Source of the DNA: Hymenobacter chitinivorans DSM 11115
Lineage (GTDB): Bacteria > Bacteroidota > Bacteroidia > Cytophagales > Hymenobacteraceae
Length of the DNA stretch: 64,000 nt
Assembly (NCBI RefSeq): GCF_002797555.1
Contig: NZ_PGFA01000001.1
Location: forward strand, 2,108,001-2,172,000
Direction of reading: 5' to 3'
Shown here: in pieces, positions 52,893 to 60,892 of the stretch
Numbering within the stretch: the first letter of the stretch is position 1
Layout of the letters: the number at the start of each line of letters is the position of its first letter
Made by a program: the position numbers and the translations under genes
The notes under the pieces: model-generated
The model's input: the letters and a program-made list of their open reading frames with translations, nothing else
Database searches by the model: none
What the model was told of the DNA's origin: nothing

Positions 52893-53840
52893 TTAATACG
52901 CCTTGCTCTGCCACTCGGTGAGGGTGATGCGCATGTTGGGCTGCTGCTGCTTGAAGGTGGCGTCTTCCTTTTCGCCCAGCTTCAGGGCCCGGCGGCCGTA
53001 GACGATGGCCGTGCCGTAGTCCTGCTTGGAGGCCATCAGCCGAGCCTTAATCCAGGTATTGGTATAGGCTTCCTTGAGCCGCAACGACTCGTTGATGTAC
53101 TGCAGGGCCAGCTCGGCCTGAATGTTGTTCTGCACCAGGTAGTCGGCGGCCTGGGCCAGCAGCTGCCAGTTTTCGGGATTCGCGGCCAATACCTTCTGAA
53201 TGCCGGCCAGGGCCTTGGCGTGCACGTCGGTTTCGATGAGCAAACTCACCGTGCGCTTTTCCCAGGACAAATTCAGCCGGCCGCTGTTGGGCTTCACTTC
53301 CGAAAACCAGTAGACCAGGTTTTCGTGCATGGGCCCCGACTCGGGCACGGCCGGCAGCCGGATCTGGTCGGCGCGCGGGTCGTAACCCTCGGTGCCCCAG
53401 TGGTTGATGACGCGGTTTAGAATCAGTTCCCAGTCCTGGTCGGCCTTGGGCAGCACGTAGAACGAGTACTTGCCCGCCGGCACAGCCTGCCCGTTGAGGA
53501 TAACCGGGTCGGAGAAGGTCAGGACCGTGTTTTCGTTGGCCCCGGCCCGCCACACCTGGCCGTAGGGCACCAGCTGCCCCCAGATGGCCCGGCCCCGCAC
53601 CGAGGGCGTGTGGTAGTCCACAGTTACGTCGCTCAGGCCAATGGTTTGCATCACCAGGGCCCGGGGGCTGGCCTGGGGCAGGGGCAGTTCGGGCACTTTG
53701 GGCAGCTTTTCCGGGGCCGGCACGGTGAGCACCGTCGAGTCGGGGGCCAGCTGGGCCTGGGCGGCCCCGGTAGAGCCGGTCAGAACCAGCAGCAGGCTCA
53801 GGCGCCGGGAAAAGGATGAGAACGAACAGCGTGTACGCAT
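52893..53840 (-). CDS. DUF2911-domain protein, exported
   Basis: The 315-residue product (ATG 53838-53840, signal peptide ending TGAAQA) contains the DUF2911 core (VDYHTPSVRGRAIWGQLVPY, then GQVWRAGANENTVLTFSDPV and GKYSFYVLPKADQDWELILN) and a C-terminal helical part resembling TPR units (LVQNNIQAELALQYINESLR). DUF2911 proteins are common exported proteins in Bacteroidota with no settled function. It is divergent from the his operon, whose promoter lies about 160 nt upstream. Confidence 0.85.
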   Translation of the reverse strand: MRTRCSFSSFSRRLSLLLVLTGSTGAAQAQLAPDSTVLTVPAPEKLPKVPELPLPQASPRALVMQTIGLSDVTVDYHTPSVRGRAIWGQLVPYGQVWRAGANENTVLTFSDPVILNGQAVPAGKYSFYVLPKADQDWELILNRVINHWGTEGYDPRADQIRLPAVPESGPMHENLVYWFSEVKPNSGRLNLSWEKRTVSLLIETDVHAKALAGIQKVLAANPENWQLLAQAADYLVQNNIQAELALQYINESLRLKEAYTNTWIKARLMASKQDYGTAIVYGRRALKLGEKEDATFKQQQPNMRITLTEWQSKAY

Positions 53841-53997
53841 AAGCAGCAATAGGGTAGCAGCGGGAGCGGAGGGGCAGCAGCGCCGGGGTGGGGTCCGAAA
53901 CAATGATGCCAAAAACGGGTTAGCTCAACTAAAAGCCTGAGGAAACCATAGGAAACCACAAAGGTGCGGTTTCCAAATATTTTTTGCTTGAATAATT

Positions 53998-54026
53998 TTG
54001 TTTCGAGCTTGCCGCGCGTACTTTTG
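53998..54026 (+). promoter_or_regulatory. his operon promoter
   Basis: TTG (53998-54000), 18-nt spacer, TACTTTTG (54019-54026), a perfect TAnnTTTG. Transcription would start near 54033, about 11 nt before the leader ATG. A second perfect -7 element TAATTTTG (53993-54000) overlaps it. Confidence 0.75.
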
Positions 54027-54043
54027 CCCAGCAATTCGCCCTT

Positions 54044-54160
54044 ATGCCCTTCGCCGCGCTTTTCCTGTGCACCCTCAGCTCCCAGGCCGCCCATTCGGGC
54101 CAGGCTACTGGCTGGCTGCGCGCGGCGCACCATCATCTGCACGGGCATCATTCCTCTTAA
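54044..54160 (+). CDS. Histidine leader peptide of the his operon (attenuator)
   Basis: The 38-codon frame starts MPFAALFLCTLSSQAAHSGQ and ends RAAHHHLHGHHSS followed by TAA. Six of eight consecutive residues near the end are His (codons at about 54128-54151); one more His is at position 17. It lies between the his promoter and hisG. Its stop is inside a small hairpin (TTCCTCT 54151-54157 / AGAGGAA 54162-54168). A ribosome short of charged tRNA-His would stall at this run. This is the classical form of a his-operon attenuator leader; no conserved peptide homology is claimed. Confidence 0.85.
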   Translation: MPFAALFLCTLSSQAAHSGQATGWLRAAHHHLHGHHSS

Positions 54161-54280
54161 GAGAGGAACGACACAAGCATATTGACCCCGTGGGGCACTC
54201 TGTATTTACAAGTGCCTGGCCGCCCCGAAAAGGCCGCCCCGCCCGCTATTGCCCTTGCGGCCCGCTTAGCCGGCGTTTTT
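54151..54280 (+). promoter_or_regulatory. Candidate attenuator fold between leader peptide and hisG
   Basis: Several exclusive pairings are visible: GGCACT (54194-54199) / AGTGCC (54211-54216); GCGGCC (54257-54262) with either GGCCGC at 54218-54223 or GGCCGC at 54232-54237; and a terminator-like CGCCCGC (54240-54246) / GCCGGCG (54269-54275, one mismatch) followed by TTTTT at 54276-54280. Overlap of these arms would allow switching. The exact fold is not proven; the terminator stem is weak. The rest of 53841-54365 holds only the leader peptide and promoter. Confidence 0.5.
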
Positions 54281-54365
54281 CCCTTCTCTTCGTATCTGTT
54301 CCGAATGCCACGCGTGAGTACCCGACCGGGTTTGCTCCCAGGTGTTCTTCCCAATTCAATTCCCT

Positions 54366-55217
54366 ATGATTCGTCTGGCCATTCAGAAGTCGGGCCGCCT
54401 GAGCGAGGATTCGCTCAACCTCATTCGTGAGTGCGGTATTTCCTTTGTAAGCAGCTCCTACAAGCTCAAGACCGAAGCCACTAACTTTCCCCTGGAAATC
54501 CTATTTCTGCGCGACGATGACATTCCCGGCTACGTCCAGGATGGCGTGGCCGACCTGGGTATCGTGGGCCAGAACGTGCTGGTCGAAGCTGGTTTCCCCG
54601 ATCTGGAGGTCGAAAAGCTGGGCTTCAGCAAGTGCCGCCTCTCGCTGGCCATCCTGCGCTCGGAGGGCTACAGCTCGGTAGCCGACTTGCAGGGTAAGAA
54701 CATTGCTACCTCGTACCCGCAGATTCTGGGCCGCTACCTGGCCGGGGAAGGCGTGCAGGCCAACCTGCACACGATTAGCGGCTCGGTAGAAATTGCCCCC
54801 AGCATCGGCCTGGCCGACGCCATCTGCGACATCGTCTCCTCGGGCTCCACGCTGCTGGGCAACGGCCTGCGCGAAGTCGAAACCGTGTTCCGCTCCGAAG
54901 CCGTGCTCATTGCCAACCAGCAGCTCTCAACTGAAAAGCAAGAGCTATTGGAGCAGCTGCAGTTCCGGATGCAGTCCGTGCGCCGGGCCCGCCGCAACAA
55001 GTACATCCTGCTCAACGCCCCGGTCGCCTCCTTGGACGCGGTAAAGGCCCTGCTGCCCGGCATTAAGTCGCCCACCGTGACGCCCCTGGCCGAGGAAGGC
55101 TGGGTCTCGGTGCAGTCGGTGGTGAATGAGGACGACTTCTGGCACATCACCGGCCAGCTCAAAGCCGTCGGCGCCGAAGGCATCCTGGTGCTGCCCATCG
55201 AGAAGATGATAGCCTAG
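54366..55217 (+). CDS. hisG: ATP phosphoribosyltransferase
   Basis: HisG makes phosphoribosyl-ATP, the first step of histidine synthesis. The 283-residue protein starts MIRLAIQKSGRLSEDSLNLI and contains FLRDDDIPGYVQDGVADLGI and the PRPP-binding region (ISGSVEIAPSIGLADAICDI, then SSGSTLLGNGLREVE). Its length is that of the long form with a C-terminal ACT-like domain that senses histidine, so enzyme feedback is likely in addition to attenuation. The ATG 54366 begins the conserved part. First structural gene of the operon. Confidence 0.96.
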   Translation: MIRLAIQKSGRLSEDSLNLIRECGISFVSSSYKLKTEATNFPLEILFLRDDDIPGYVQDGVADLGIVGQNVLVEAGFPDLEVEKLGFSKCRLSLAILRSEGYSSVADLQGKNIATSYPQILGRYLAGEGVQANLHTISGSVEIAPSIGLADAICDIVSSGSTLLGNGLREVETVFRSEAVLIANQQLSTEKQELLEQLQFRMQSVRRARRNKYILLNAPVASLDAVKALLPGIKSPTVTPLAEEGWVSVQSVVNEDDFWHITGQLKAVGAEGILVLPIEKMIA

Positions 55218-55222
55218 TTTTA

Positions 55223-55337
55223 ATGTGGGGGAATGTGAGAAATGCGGTTGAATGTGCGAATGAGGACTTTCAAAACGCCGCAGCACCTTCCCGATTAGCA
55301 TTTTTCACATTCCCCCACATTCTCCACATTTCTCATA
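55223..55337. repeat. Stop-to-start inverted repeat between hisG and hisD
   Basis: AATGTGGGGGAATGTGAGAA... (55223-55246) begins 5 nt after the hisG stop. The opposing arm (55298-55321, 23 of 24 positions complementary) continues in CACATT units to 55337, 12 nt before the hisD ATG. It lies within the operon and has no T run. Confidence 0.8.
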
Positions 55338-55349
55338 TTAAGTAAGAGC

Positions 55350-56648
55350 ATGCAAGTAGTTCAATATCCTGGTCAGGCGGAATGGGCGGCGCTGCAGCAG
55401 CGGCCCGCCGCCGGGGAAGCCCGGCAGGTGGAAGAGCGGGTCCGCCAGATTTTCGACGACGTGCGCCAGCGCGGGGATGAAGCCCTGCGCCACTACGCCC
55501 AGGAGCTGGACGGTGCCGCCCTGACCGAGCTGCGCGTGAGCCCCGAGGAAATAACGGCCGCCGTGGCCCTGGTGCCGGCCGCGCTGCAAACCGCCATCCG
55601 CCAGGCCCATGCCAACCTGTGGAAGTTTCACCTGACCCAGCGCGAGGAAATCACCAAGGTGGAAACCATGCCCGGCGTGACCTGCTGGCGCAAATCGGTG
55701 CCGGTGCAGCGCGTGGGCCTCTACATTCCCGGGGGCACGGCCCCGCTGTTCAGCACCCTGCTCATGCTGGGCGTCCCGGCCCGGCTGGCCGGTTGCCCGG
55801 AAGTGGTGCTGAGTACCCCGCCCCAGAAAGACGGCTCGGTGAATCCCGTTATTCTCTTTACGGCCCAGTTGCTGGGCATTACCACCATCATCAAGGCCGG
55901 GGGCGCCCAGGGCGTGGCCGCCTTGGCCGGGGGCACGGCCAGCGTACCGGCCGTGGATAAGATTTTCGGGCCCGGCAACCGCTACGTTACGGCCGCCAAG
56001 CAGCTGGCGGCCCAGCGCGGGGTGGCCATCGACTTGCCGGCCGGCCCCTCGGAGGTGCTGGTCATTGCCGACAAAACCGCCAACCCCGCTTTCGTGGCCG
56101 CCGACCTGCTCAGCCAGGCCGAGCACGGCCCCGACTCCCAGGTAGTGCTGCTGACCGACTCGGCCGAGCTTTTGCCCCTGGTGACGGCCGAAGTGGAGCG
56201 GCAGCTGGCCGAACTGCCCCGCCGGGAAGTGGCCACGCTGGCCTTGCGCGAAAGCCGGGCCGTGCTGCTGCGCACGCCGGAGGAAATGTTGTTCTTCTCG
56301 AACCAGTACGCCCCCGAGCACCTGATTCTGGCCGTGCGCAACGCCGATGAATACGCCGAGGGCGTGACCAGCGCCGGCTCGGTGTTTCTGGGCCACCTCA
56401 CGCCCGAAGCCGCCGGCGACTACGCCTCGGGCACCAACCACACGTTGCCCACCGGCGGCTACGCCCGCAACTACAGTGGGGTGTCCCTGGATTCGTTCGT
56501 GAAGAAAATTACCTTCCAGCGCATCACCGCCGAAGGCCTGCTCAACGTGGGGCCGGTGGTCGAAACCATGGCCGAGGCCGAGGGGCTGCGGGCCCACGCC
56601 CGGGCCGTGACCCTGCGCCTGGAAAGCCTGGTGGGCACCGGCGCCTGA
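55350..56648 (+). CDS. hisD: Histidinol dehydrogenase
   Basis: HisD carries out the last two oxidations, histidinol to histidine, using two NAD+ and zinc. The 432 residues show QRVGLYIPGGTAPLFSTLLM, KIFGPGNRYVTAAKQLAAQR, the zinc/NAD region (IDLPAGPSEVLVIADKTANP, DLLSQAEHGPDSQVVLLTDS) and the ending GTNHTLPTGGYARNYSGVSL. It is the second gene of the operon, separated from hisG by the repeat element. Confidence 0.97.
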   Translation: MQVVQYPGQAEWAALQQRPAAGEARQVEERVRQIFDDVRQRGDEALRHYAQELDGAALTELRVSPEEITAAVALVPAALQTAIRQAHANLWKFHLTQREEITKVETMPGVTCWRKSVPVQRVGLYIPGGTAPLFSTLLMLGVPARLAGCPEVVLSTPPQKDGSVNPVILFTAQLLGITTIIKAGGAQGVAALAGGTASVPAVDKIFGPGNRYVTAAKQLAAQRGVAIDLPAGPSEVLVIADKTANPAFVAADLLSQAEHGPDSQVVLLTDSAELLPLVTAEVERQLAELPRREVATLALRESRAVLLRTPEEMLFFSNQYAPEHLILAVRNADEYAEGVTSAGSVFLGHLTPEAAGDYASGTNHTLPTGGYARNYSGVSLDSFVKKITFQRITAEGLLNVGPVVETMAEAEGLRAHARAVTLRLESLVGTGA

Positions 56649-56709
56649 GTTTTTCTGTCATTCGGCCCCGGGCCGCTCTTGAAGCGCCCGGGTCCATAGT
56701 CTTTAGCGT

Positions 56710-57762
56710 ATGTTTGAGCTCGAAACCCTTATCCGCCCCAACATCCGGGCCATGCAACCGTACTCTTCGGCCCGCGACGAATTCCAGGGCGAAGCCCGCG
56801 TCATGCTCGACGCCAACGAAAACAGCCTGGGCAGCGCCGGCCCCGAGTTGTTCAACCGCTACCCCGACCCCCAGCAGCGGGCCGTCAAAGCCGAGCTGGC
56901 CAAGCTGAAAGGAGTGGAGCCCGCCCAGATTTTCCTCGGCAACGGCTCCGACGAGGCCATTGACCTGCTGGTGCGCCTGACCTGCCGCCCCGGGCAGGAC
57001 CGGATTATGATCTTGCCGCCCACTTACGGGATGTATGAAGTAGCGGCCAACCTGAACGACGTGGCCCTGGAGCGCCTGCCGCTCACGGCCGACTTTCAGA
57101 TTTCCGACGAAGCCGTAGCCGGCATCCTTGCCTCCGACGCCAAGCTGGTCTTTGTCTGCTCCCCGAACAATCCGACCGGCAACCTGCTGCACGCCGCGGC
57201 CGTGGAGCAAGTGCTGCGCGGCTTCCGGGGCCTGGTGGTCGTGGATGAAGCCTACGCCGACTTTGCCGCCGCCCCGAGCTGGACCACCCGGCTGGCGGAG
57301 TTTCCCAACCTGGTGGTGCTCCAAACCTTCTCTAAAGCCTGGGGTCTGGCCGGCCTGCGCCTGGGTATGGCCTTCGCCTCGCCCGACATCATCGGCTACC
57401 TCAACAAGATCAAGCCGCCCTATAACGTGTCGGAAGCCACCCAGCAGCACGCCCTGGCCGCCCTGGCTGATGCCCCGCACTTCGAGCAGATGCGCCGGGA
57501 GTTGCTCGTCGGCCGCACGTGGCTGCAGCAGGAGTTGGCCGGGCTCGACATTGTGGAACACTTGTTTCCTTCCGACGCCAACTTCCTGCTGGCCCGCTTC
57601 CGCCCCGATGCTACGGCCGTGTATAAGTATCTGCTGAGCCGGGGAATCGTGGTGCGCAACCGAACCACCCAGCCCGGGTGCGCCGGTACGCTGCGCCTGA
57701 CGGTGGGCACGCCGGCCGAGAACGAGCAGCTGGTAGCGGCCCTGCGGGAGTATTCGGCCTAA
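56710..57762 (+). CDS. hisC: Histidinol-phosphate aminotransferase
   Basis: HisC transfers an amino group from glutamate to imidazole-acetol phosphate with PLP. The 350 residues show LDANENSLGSAG near the start, SPNNPTGNLLHAAAVEQVL, VVVDEAYADFA and the PLP lysine K209 in FSKAWGLAGLRLGMAF, then RNRTTQPGCAGTLRLTVGTP at the end. The next gene starts 11 nt after its stop, which places the kinase/Thg1 pair in the same transcript. Confidence 0.96.
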   Translation: MFELETLIRPNIRAMQPYSSARDEFQGEARVMLDANENSLGSAGPELFNRYPDPQQRAVKAELAKLKGVEPAQIFLGNGSDEAIDLLVRLTCRPGQDRIMILPPTYGMYEVAANLNDVALERLPLTADFQISDEAVAGILASDAKLVFVCSPNNPTGNLLHAAAVEQVLRGFRGLVVVDEAYADFAAAPSWTTRLAEFPNLVVLQTFSKAWGLAGLRLGMAFASPDIIGYLNKIKPPYNVSEATQQHALAALADAPHFEQMRRELLVGRTWLQQELAGLDIVEHLFPSDANFLLARFRPDATAVYKYLLSRGIVVRNRTTQPGCAGTLRLTVGTPAENEQLVAALREYSA

Positions 57763-57773
57763 GCTTTCCGGCT

Positions 57774-58223
57774 ATGCAGCTCATCGTCTTCTGCGGAATT
57801 CAGGCTACGGGGAAGTCCACCTTCTACCAGCAGCACTTCTTCCATTCCCACGTCCGCATCAGCCTCGATTTGCTGCGGACCCGGAACCGGGAGCAGCGCC
57901 TGTTGCAGTTGTGCCTGGAAACCCAGATGCGCTGCGTAATCGACAACACGAACCCCACCCGGGCTGAGCGGGCCCGCTACATCGAACCGGCCCGGCAGGC
58001 GGGGTTTACCATCACCGGCTACTTCTTCCAGGCCCCGATAACCGAGGCATTGCGGCGCAACCAGCAGCGTCCGGTGGAGCGGCAGGTGCCGGCCGTGGGG
58101 TTGCGGGCCACCCGCAACCGCCTCGAGCTGCCCCAGCGTTCCGAGGGCTTCGACGAGCTGTACTTCGTCCGGGTAGGACCCCATCATACCTTTGACCTCA
58201 GCCCCTGGCAGGATGAAATTTGA
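57774..58223 (+). CDS. P-loop polynucleotide-kinase-like protein
   Basis: The 149-residue product has a Walker A motif GIQATGKST (residues 8-16) at its N-terminus, an Asp in HVRISLDLLRTR, and VIDNTNPTRAERARYIEPAR, which closely follows the VIDNTNPDxxxRARY segment of PNKP-type 5'-polynucleotide kinases; a late Arg-rich lid (RRNQQRPVERQVPAVGLRA) is also present. It would phosphorylate 5'-OH nucleic-acid ends with ATP. It is embedded between hisC and hisB and overlaps the Thg1-like gene by 11 bases. Annotation as a generic AAA ATPase is the weaker alternative. Confidence 0.82.
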   Translation: MQLIVFCGIQATGKSTFYQQHFFHSHVRISLDLLRTRNREQRLLQLCLETQMRCVIDNTNPTRAERARYIEPARQAGFTITGYFFQAPITEALRRNQQRPVERQVPAVGLRATRNRLELPQRSEGFDELYFVRVGPHHTFDLSPWQDEI

Positions 58224-58974
58224 CGACCTCGACGCCCGCCTGCGCATTTTCGAAACGGCCCACGACCATTGCGCCCTGCCCGGCCTCTACCTGGTAGCCC
58301 GCCTGGACGGCCGCGGTTTTACCCGCCTGACCAAGGAAACCCATTCCTTCGAAGCGCCCTTTGACGAGCGGATGCGGGATTTGATGGTGCATACCACCCG
58401 GCAGCTGCTGACCACAGGCTTTCGGATGGTGTACGGCTACACCCAGAGCGACGAAATTTCTCTGCTGCTGCACCCGGAGGAAAATTCCTTTGGCCGCAAG
58501 CTGCGCAAGTACACCTCGCTGCTGGCCGGGGAGGCCTCGGCCACGTTTTCCCTGGCGTTGGGCAGCCCGGGTATTTTCGACTGCCGGATTTCCCAGCTGC
58601 CCCGCCCGGCCGACGTGCTGGATTATTTCCGCTGGCGGCAGGAAGACGCCGCCCGTAATTCGTTGAATGCCCACTGCTACTGGCTGCTGCGGAAGCAGGG
58701 CCGCTCGGTGGCCGAGGCTACCAGTCAGGTCAAGGGCCTGCGCCTGGCGGCCAAGCACGATTTACTGTTCGGGGCCGGTATCAACTTCAATGAGCTGCCG
58801 AGCTGGCAGAAACGGGGCGTCGGCTTGTACTGGCAGCAGTATAAAAAGACGGGCTTTAACCCCTTGAGCCAGCAGCCGGTCGAAACAACCCGTCAGCAAG
58901 TAACCCTGGATACCGAGCTGCCGCTGGGAAACGACTACGCGGCGTTGCTCCGCTCTTTCCTGCACCCCGAATAA
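58213..58974 (+). CDS. Thg1-like 3'-5' nucleotidyltransferase
   Basis: Thg1 enzymes add nucleotides to the 5' end of tRNA in the 3'-5' direction. The 253 residues show the metal-binding ARLDGRGFTRLT (D32) and TQSDEISLL (D80, E81), equal to the catalytic Asp/Asp-Glu of human THG1. The eukaryotic HINNLYN motif is replaced by ARNSLNA (about 147-153), typical of bacterial Thg1-like proteins, which repair truncated tRNA 5' ends by templated addition. Its start overlaps the kinase gene by 11 nt. Location inside the his operon suggests tRNA-His as substrate. Confidence 0.9.
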   Translation: MKFDDLDARLRIFETAHDHCALPGLYLVARLDGRGFTRLTKETHSFEAPFDERMRDLMVHTTRQLLTTGFRMVYGYTQSDEISLLLHPEENSFGRKLRKYTSLLAGEASATFSLALGSPGIFDCRISQLPRPADVLDYFRWRQEDAARNSLNAHCYWLLRKQGRSVAEATSQVKGLRLAAKHDLLFGAGINFNELPSWQKRGVGLYWQQYKKTGFNPLSQQPVETTRQQVTLDTELPLGNDYAALLRSFLHPE

Positions 58975-59043
58975 CTCCTTCCCAACCCGCCACCTTTTTT
59001 TCACGCTCTACCGCCCGAAGCTCCGGCTTCTGACTTTTACACC

Positions 59044-60147
59044 ATGAAGAAAGTTCTTTTCATTGACCGCGACGGGACCATCCTGATTGAGCCGCCGACG
59101 GATTTTCAGGTGGATGCCCTGACTCGGGAGAAATTCCAGTTTGTACCCGGCGCCATTACCGGCCTCGCGCGCATTGCCCGGGAGCTGGATTACGAGCTGG
59201 TGCTGGTCAGCAACCAGGATGGGCTGGGCACGGCCAGCTTCCCCGAGGAAACCTTCTGGCCGGCCCACACGATGATGCTCGACGTGCTGCGCGCGGAAGG
59301 AGTGGAGTTCGCGGCCGAGCACATCGACCGCAGCTTTCCCCACGACAACCTGCCCACCCGCAAGCCCGGCATCGGCATGCTGCAGCACTACCTGGAGCCC
59401 GGCGCCTACGACCTGAAGAACTCCTTCGTCATCGGCGACCGGCTCACCGATGTGGAGCTGGCCCAGAACCTGGGCTGCCAGGCCATTCTGATTCGGGCGG
59501 AAGCCGACGAGCGGGCCGCCCTGAGCACCACCAGCTGGGAGGCCATCTATCAGTTTCTGCGCCTGCCCGCCCGCACGGCCGTGGTGCAGCGCGACACGAA
59601 TGAAACCAAGATCCGCATCGAGCTCAACCTCGACGGCGCCGGCCGCCCCAGTATGCACACGGGCCTGGGCTTTTTCGACCACATGCTCGACCAGCTCAGC
59701 AAGCACTCGGGCGTGGATATGAAAATCGAGGTCCAGGGCGACTTGCACATCGACGAGCACCACACCATTGAGGATACGGCCATTGCCCTGGGCGAAGCCT
59801 TCCACCAAGCCCTGGGCGACAAGCGCGGCCTGGCCCGCTACGGTTTCCTGCTACCCATGGACGACGTGTTGGCCCAGGCTGCCATCGACTTCTCGGGCCG
59901 GCCCTGGATAGTTTGGGAGGCCGAGTTCAAGCGGGAGCGGGTGGGGGATATGCCCTGCGAAATGTTTTACCATTTCTTCAAGAGCTTCTCGGATGCCGCC
60001 CGCTGCAACCTCAACATCAAGTGCGAGGGTCAAAACGAACACCATAAGATCGAAGCCATTTTCAAGGCCGTAGCCAAGTCCATCAAGATGGCCCTGGTGC
60101 GGGACGCGGGCAAAATGGAAATTCCCAGCACCAAGGGTGTATTGTAG
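59044..60147 (+). CDS. hisB: Bifunctional histidinol-phosphatase / imidazoleglycerol-phosphate dehydratase
   Basis: HisB catalyses two steps of histidine synthesis. The N-terminal HAD phosphatase half has the nucleophile motif FIDRDGT (D8, D10), zinc-loop residues and a [14 protein letters not shown] motif. The C-terminal half (from about residue 182) is the dehydratase, with [40 protein letters not shown] and [14 protein letters not shown]. The fused form of 367 residues matches that of Bacteroidota and gamma-proteobacteria. It lies 69 nt after the Thg1-like gene. Confidence 0.97.
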   Translation: MKKVLFIDRDGTILIEPPTDFQVDALTREKFQFVPGAITGLARIARELDYELVLVSNQDGLGTASFPEETFWPAHTMMLDVLRAEGVEFAAEHIDRSFPHDNLPTRKPGIGMLQHYLEPGAYDLKNSFVIGDRLTDVELAQNLGCQAILIRAEADERAALSTTSWEAIYQFLRLPARTAVVQRDTNETKIRIELNLDGAGRPSMHTGLGFFDHMLDQLSKHSGVDMKIEVQGDLHIDEHHTIEDTAIALGEAFHQALGDKRGLARYGFLLPMDDVLAQAAIDFSGRPWIVWEAEFKRERVGDMPCEMFYHFFKSFSDAARCNLNIKCEGQNEHHKIEAIFKAVAKSIKMALVRDAGKMEIPSTKGVL

Positions 60148-60156
60148 GCTTTGGAG

Positions 60157-60190
60157 GCTTTACCCAAATGTTTTAACATTTGGGTAAAGC
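60157..60190. other. Perfect 16-bp hairpin between hisB and hisH
   Basis: GCTTTACCCAAATGTT (60157-60172) is perfectly complementary to AACATTTGGGTAAAGC (60175-60190), with only two bases between them, so the real loop takes a few pairs from the stem. No T run follows. It begins 10 nt after the hisB stop. The remaining 60191-60298 holds no gene. Confidence 0.8.
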
Positions 60191-60298
60191 TAGGAATGGG
60201 CTTTTCAACGGCAGTAAACCAGCCGGATAAAGCATTGATTGAGGCTCTAACCCAGGAAGCAGCAGGGTGTCAAGATTTAAACAAATGGATATACTCAA

Positions 60299-60886
60299 AT
60301 GGAAATAGCGGTAATAGATTACAAAGGGGGTAACGTGCAGTCGGTCCTGTTTGCCCTGGAGCGCCTGGGCGTGCAGGCCACTCTGACGGCCGACCCCGAG
60401 CAGATCCGGCGGGCCGACAAGATTCTGTTTCCCGGCGAAGGCGAAGCCGCTTCGGCCATGCAGGAGCTGCGGGCCCAGGGCCTCGACCAGGTGCTGCCCA
60501 CGCTGAGGCAGCCCTTTTTGGGAATCTGCCTGGGCATGCAGCTGCTCGGTACCCACAGCGAGGAGAATGACGCTACGATGCTGGGCATTCTGCCTTTTGA
60601 AGTAAAGCGCTTCCCGGCTTCGGCCGAGGTCAAGGTGCCCCACATGGGCTGGAACAACCTGCTGCGGCTCCGCTCCCCGCTGTTTGATGGGCTGCGGGAA
60701 CAGGACTTCGTCTACTTTGTGCACAGCTACTATGCGCCGGTGGGAGACTACACCATTGCCGAGGCCGAATACCCCGCGCCCTTCAGCGCCGCCGTGCAGC
60801 ACCAGAACTTCTACGCCGTGCAGTTCCATACCGAGAAGAGCGGCCCGGTGGGCACGCGCATCCTCGAAAACTTCCTCAAGCTCTAA
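60299..60886 (+). CDS. hisH: Imidazole glycerol phosphate synthase, glutaminase subunit
   Basis: HisH frees ammonia from glutamine for HisF. The 195-residue class I amidotransferase shows MEIAVIDYKGGNVQSVLFAL, FPGEGEAASAMQELRAQGL, the nucleophile C77 in FLGICLGMQLLG, and the His-x-Glu pair in VQFHTEKSG. The start ATG 60299 gives the conserved N-terminus. It begins the close-packed hisH-hisA-hisF part of the operon. Confidence 0.97.
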   Translation: MEIAVIDYKGGNVQSVLFALERLGVQATLTADPEQIRRADKILFPGEGEAASAMQELRAQGLDQVLPTLRQPFLGICLGMQLLGTHSEENDATMLGILPFEVKRFPASAEVKVPHMGWNNLLRLRSPLFDGLREQDFVYFVHSYYAPVGDYTIAEAEYPAPFSAAVQHQNFYAVQFHTEKSGPVGTRILENFLKL

Positions 60887-60892
60887 CCACCC

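Noticed and set aside
52893..53912. Start of the DUF2911 gene at 53912
   Set aside because: The ATG at 53840 places a proper signal peptide at the N-terminus; the longer form adds a disordered Arg/Pro stretch.
54342..54365. Upstream extension of hisG to 54342
   Set aside because: The extra residues (MFFPIQFP) are not like HisG N-termini, whereas the ATG at 54366 gives the standard start.
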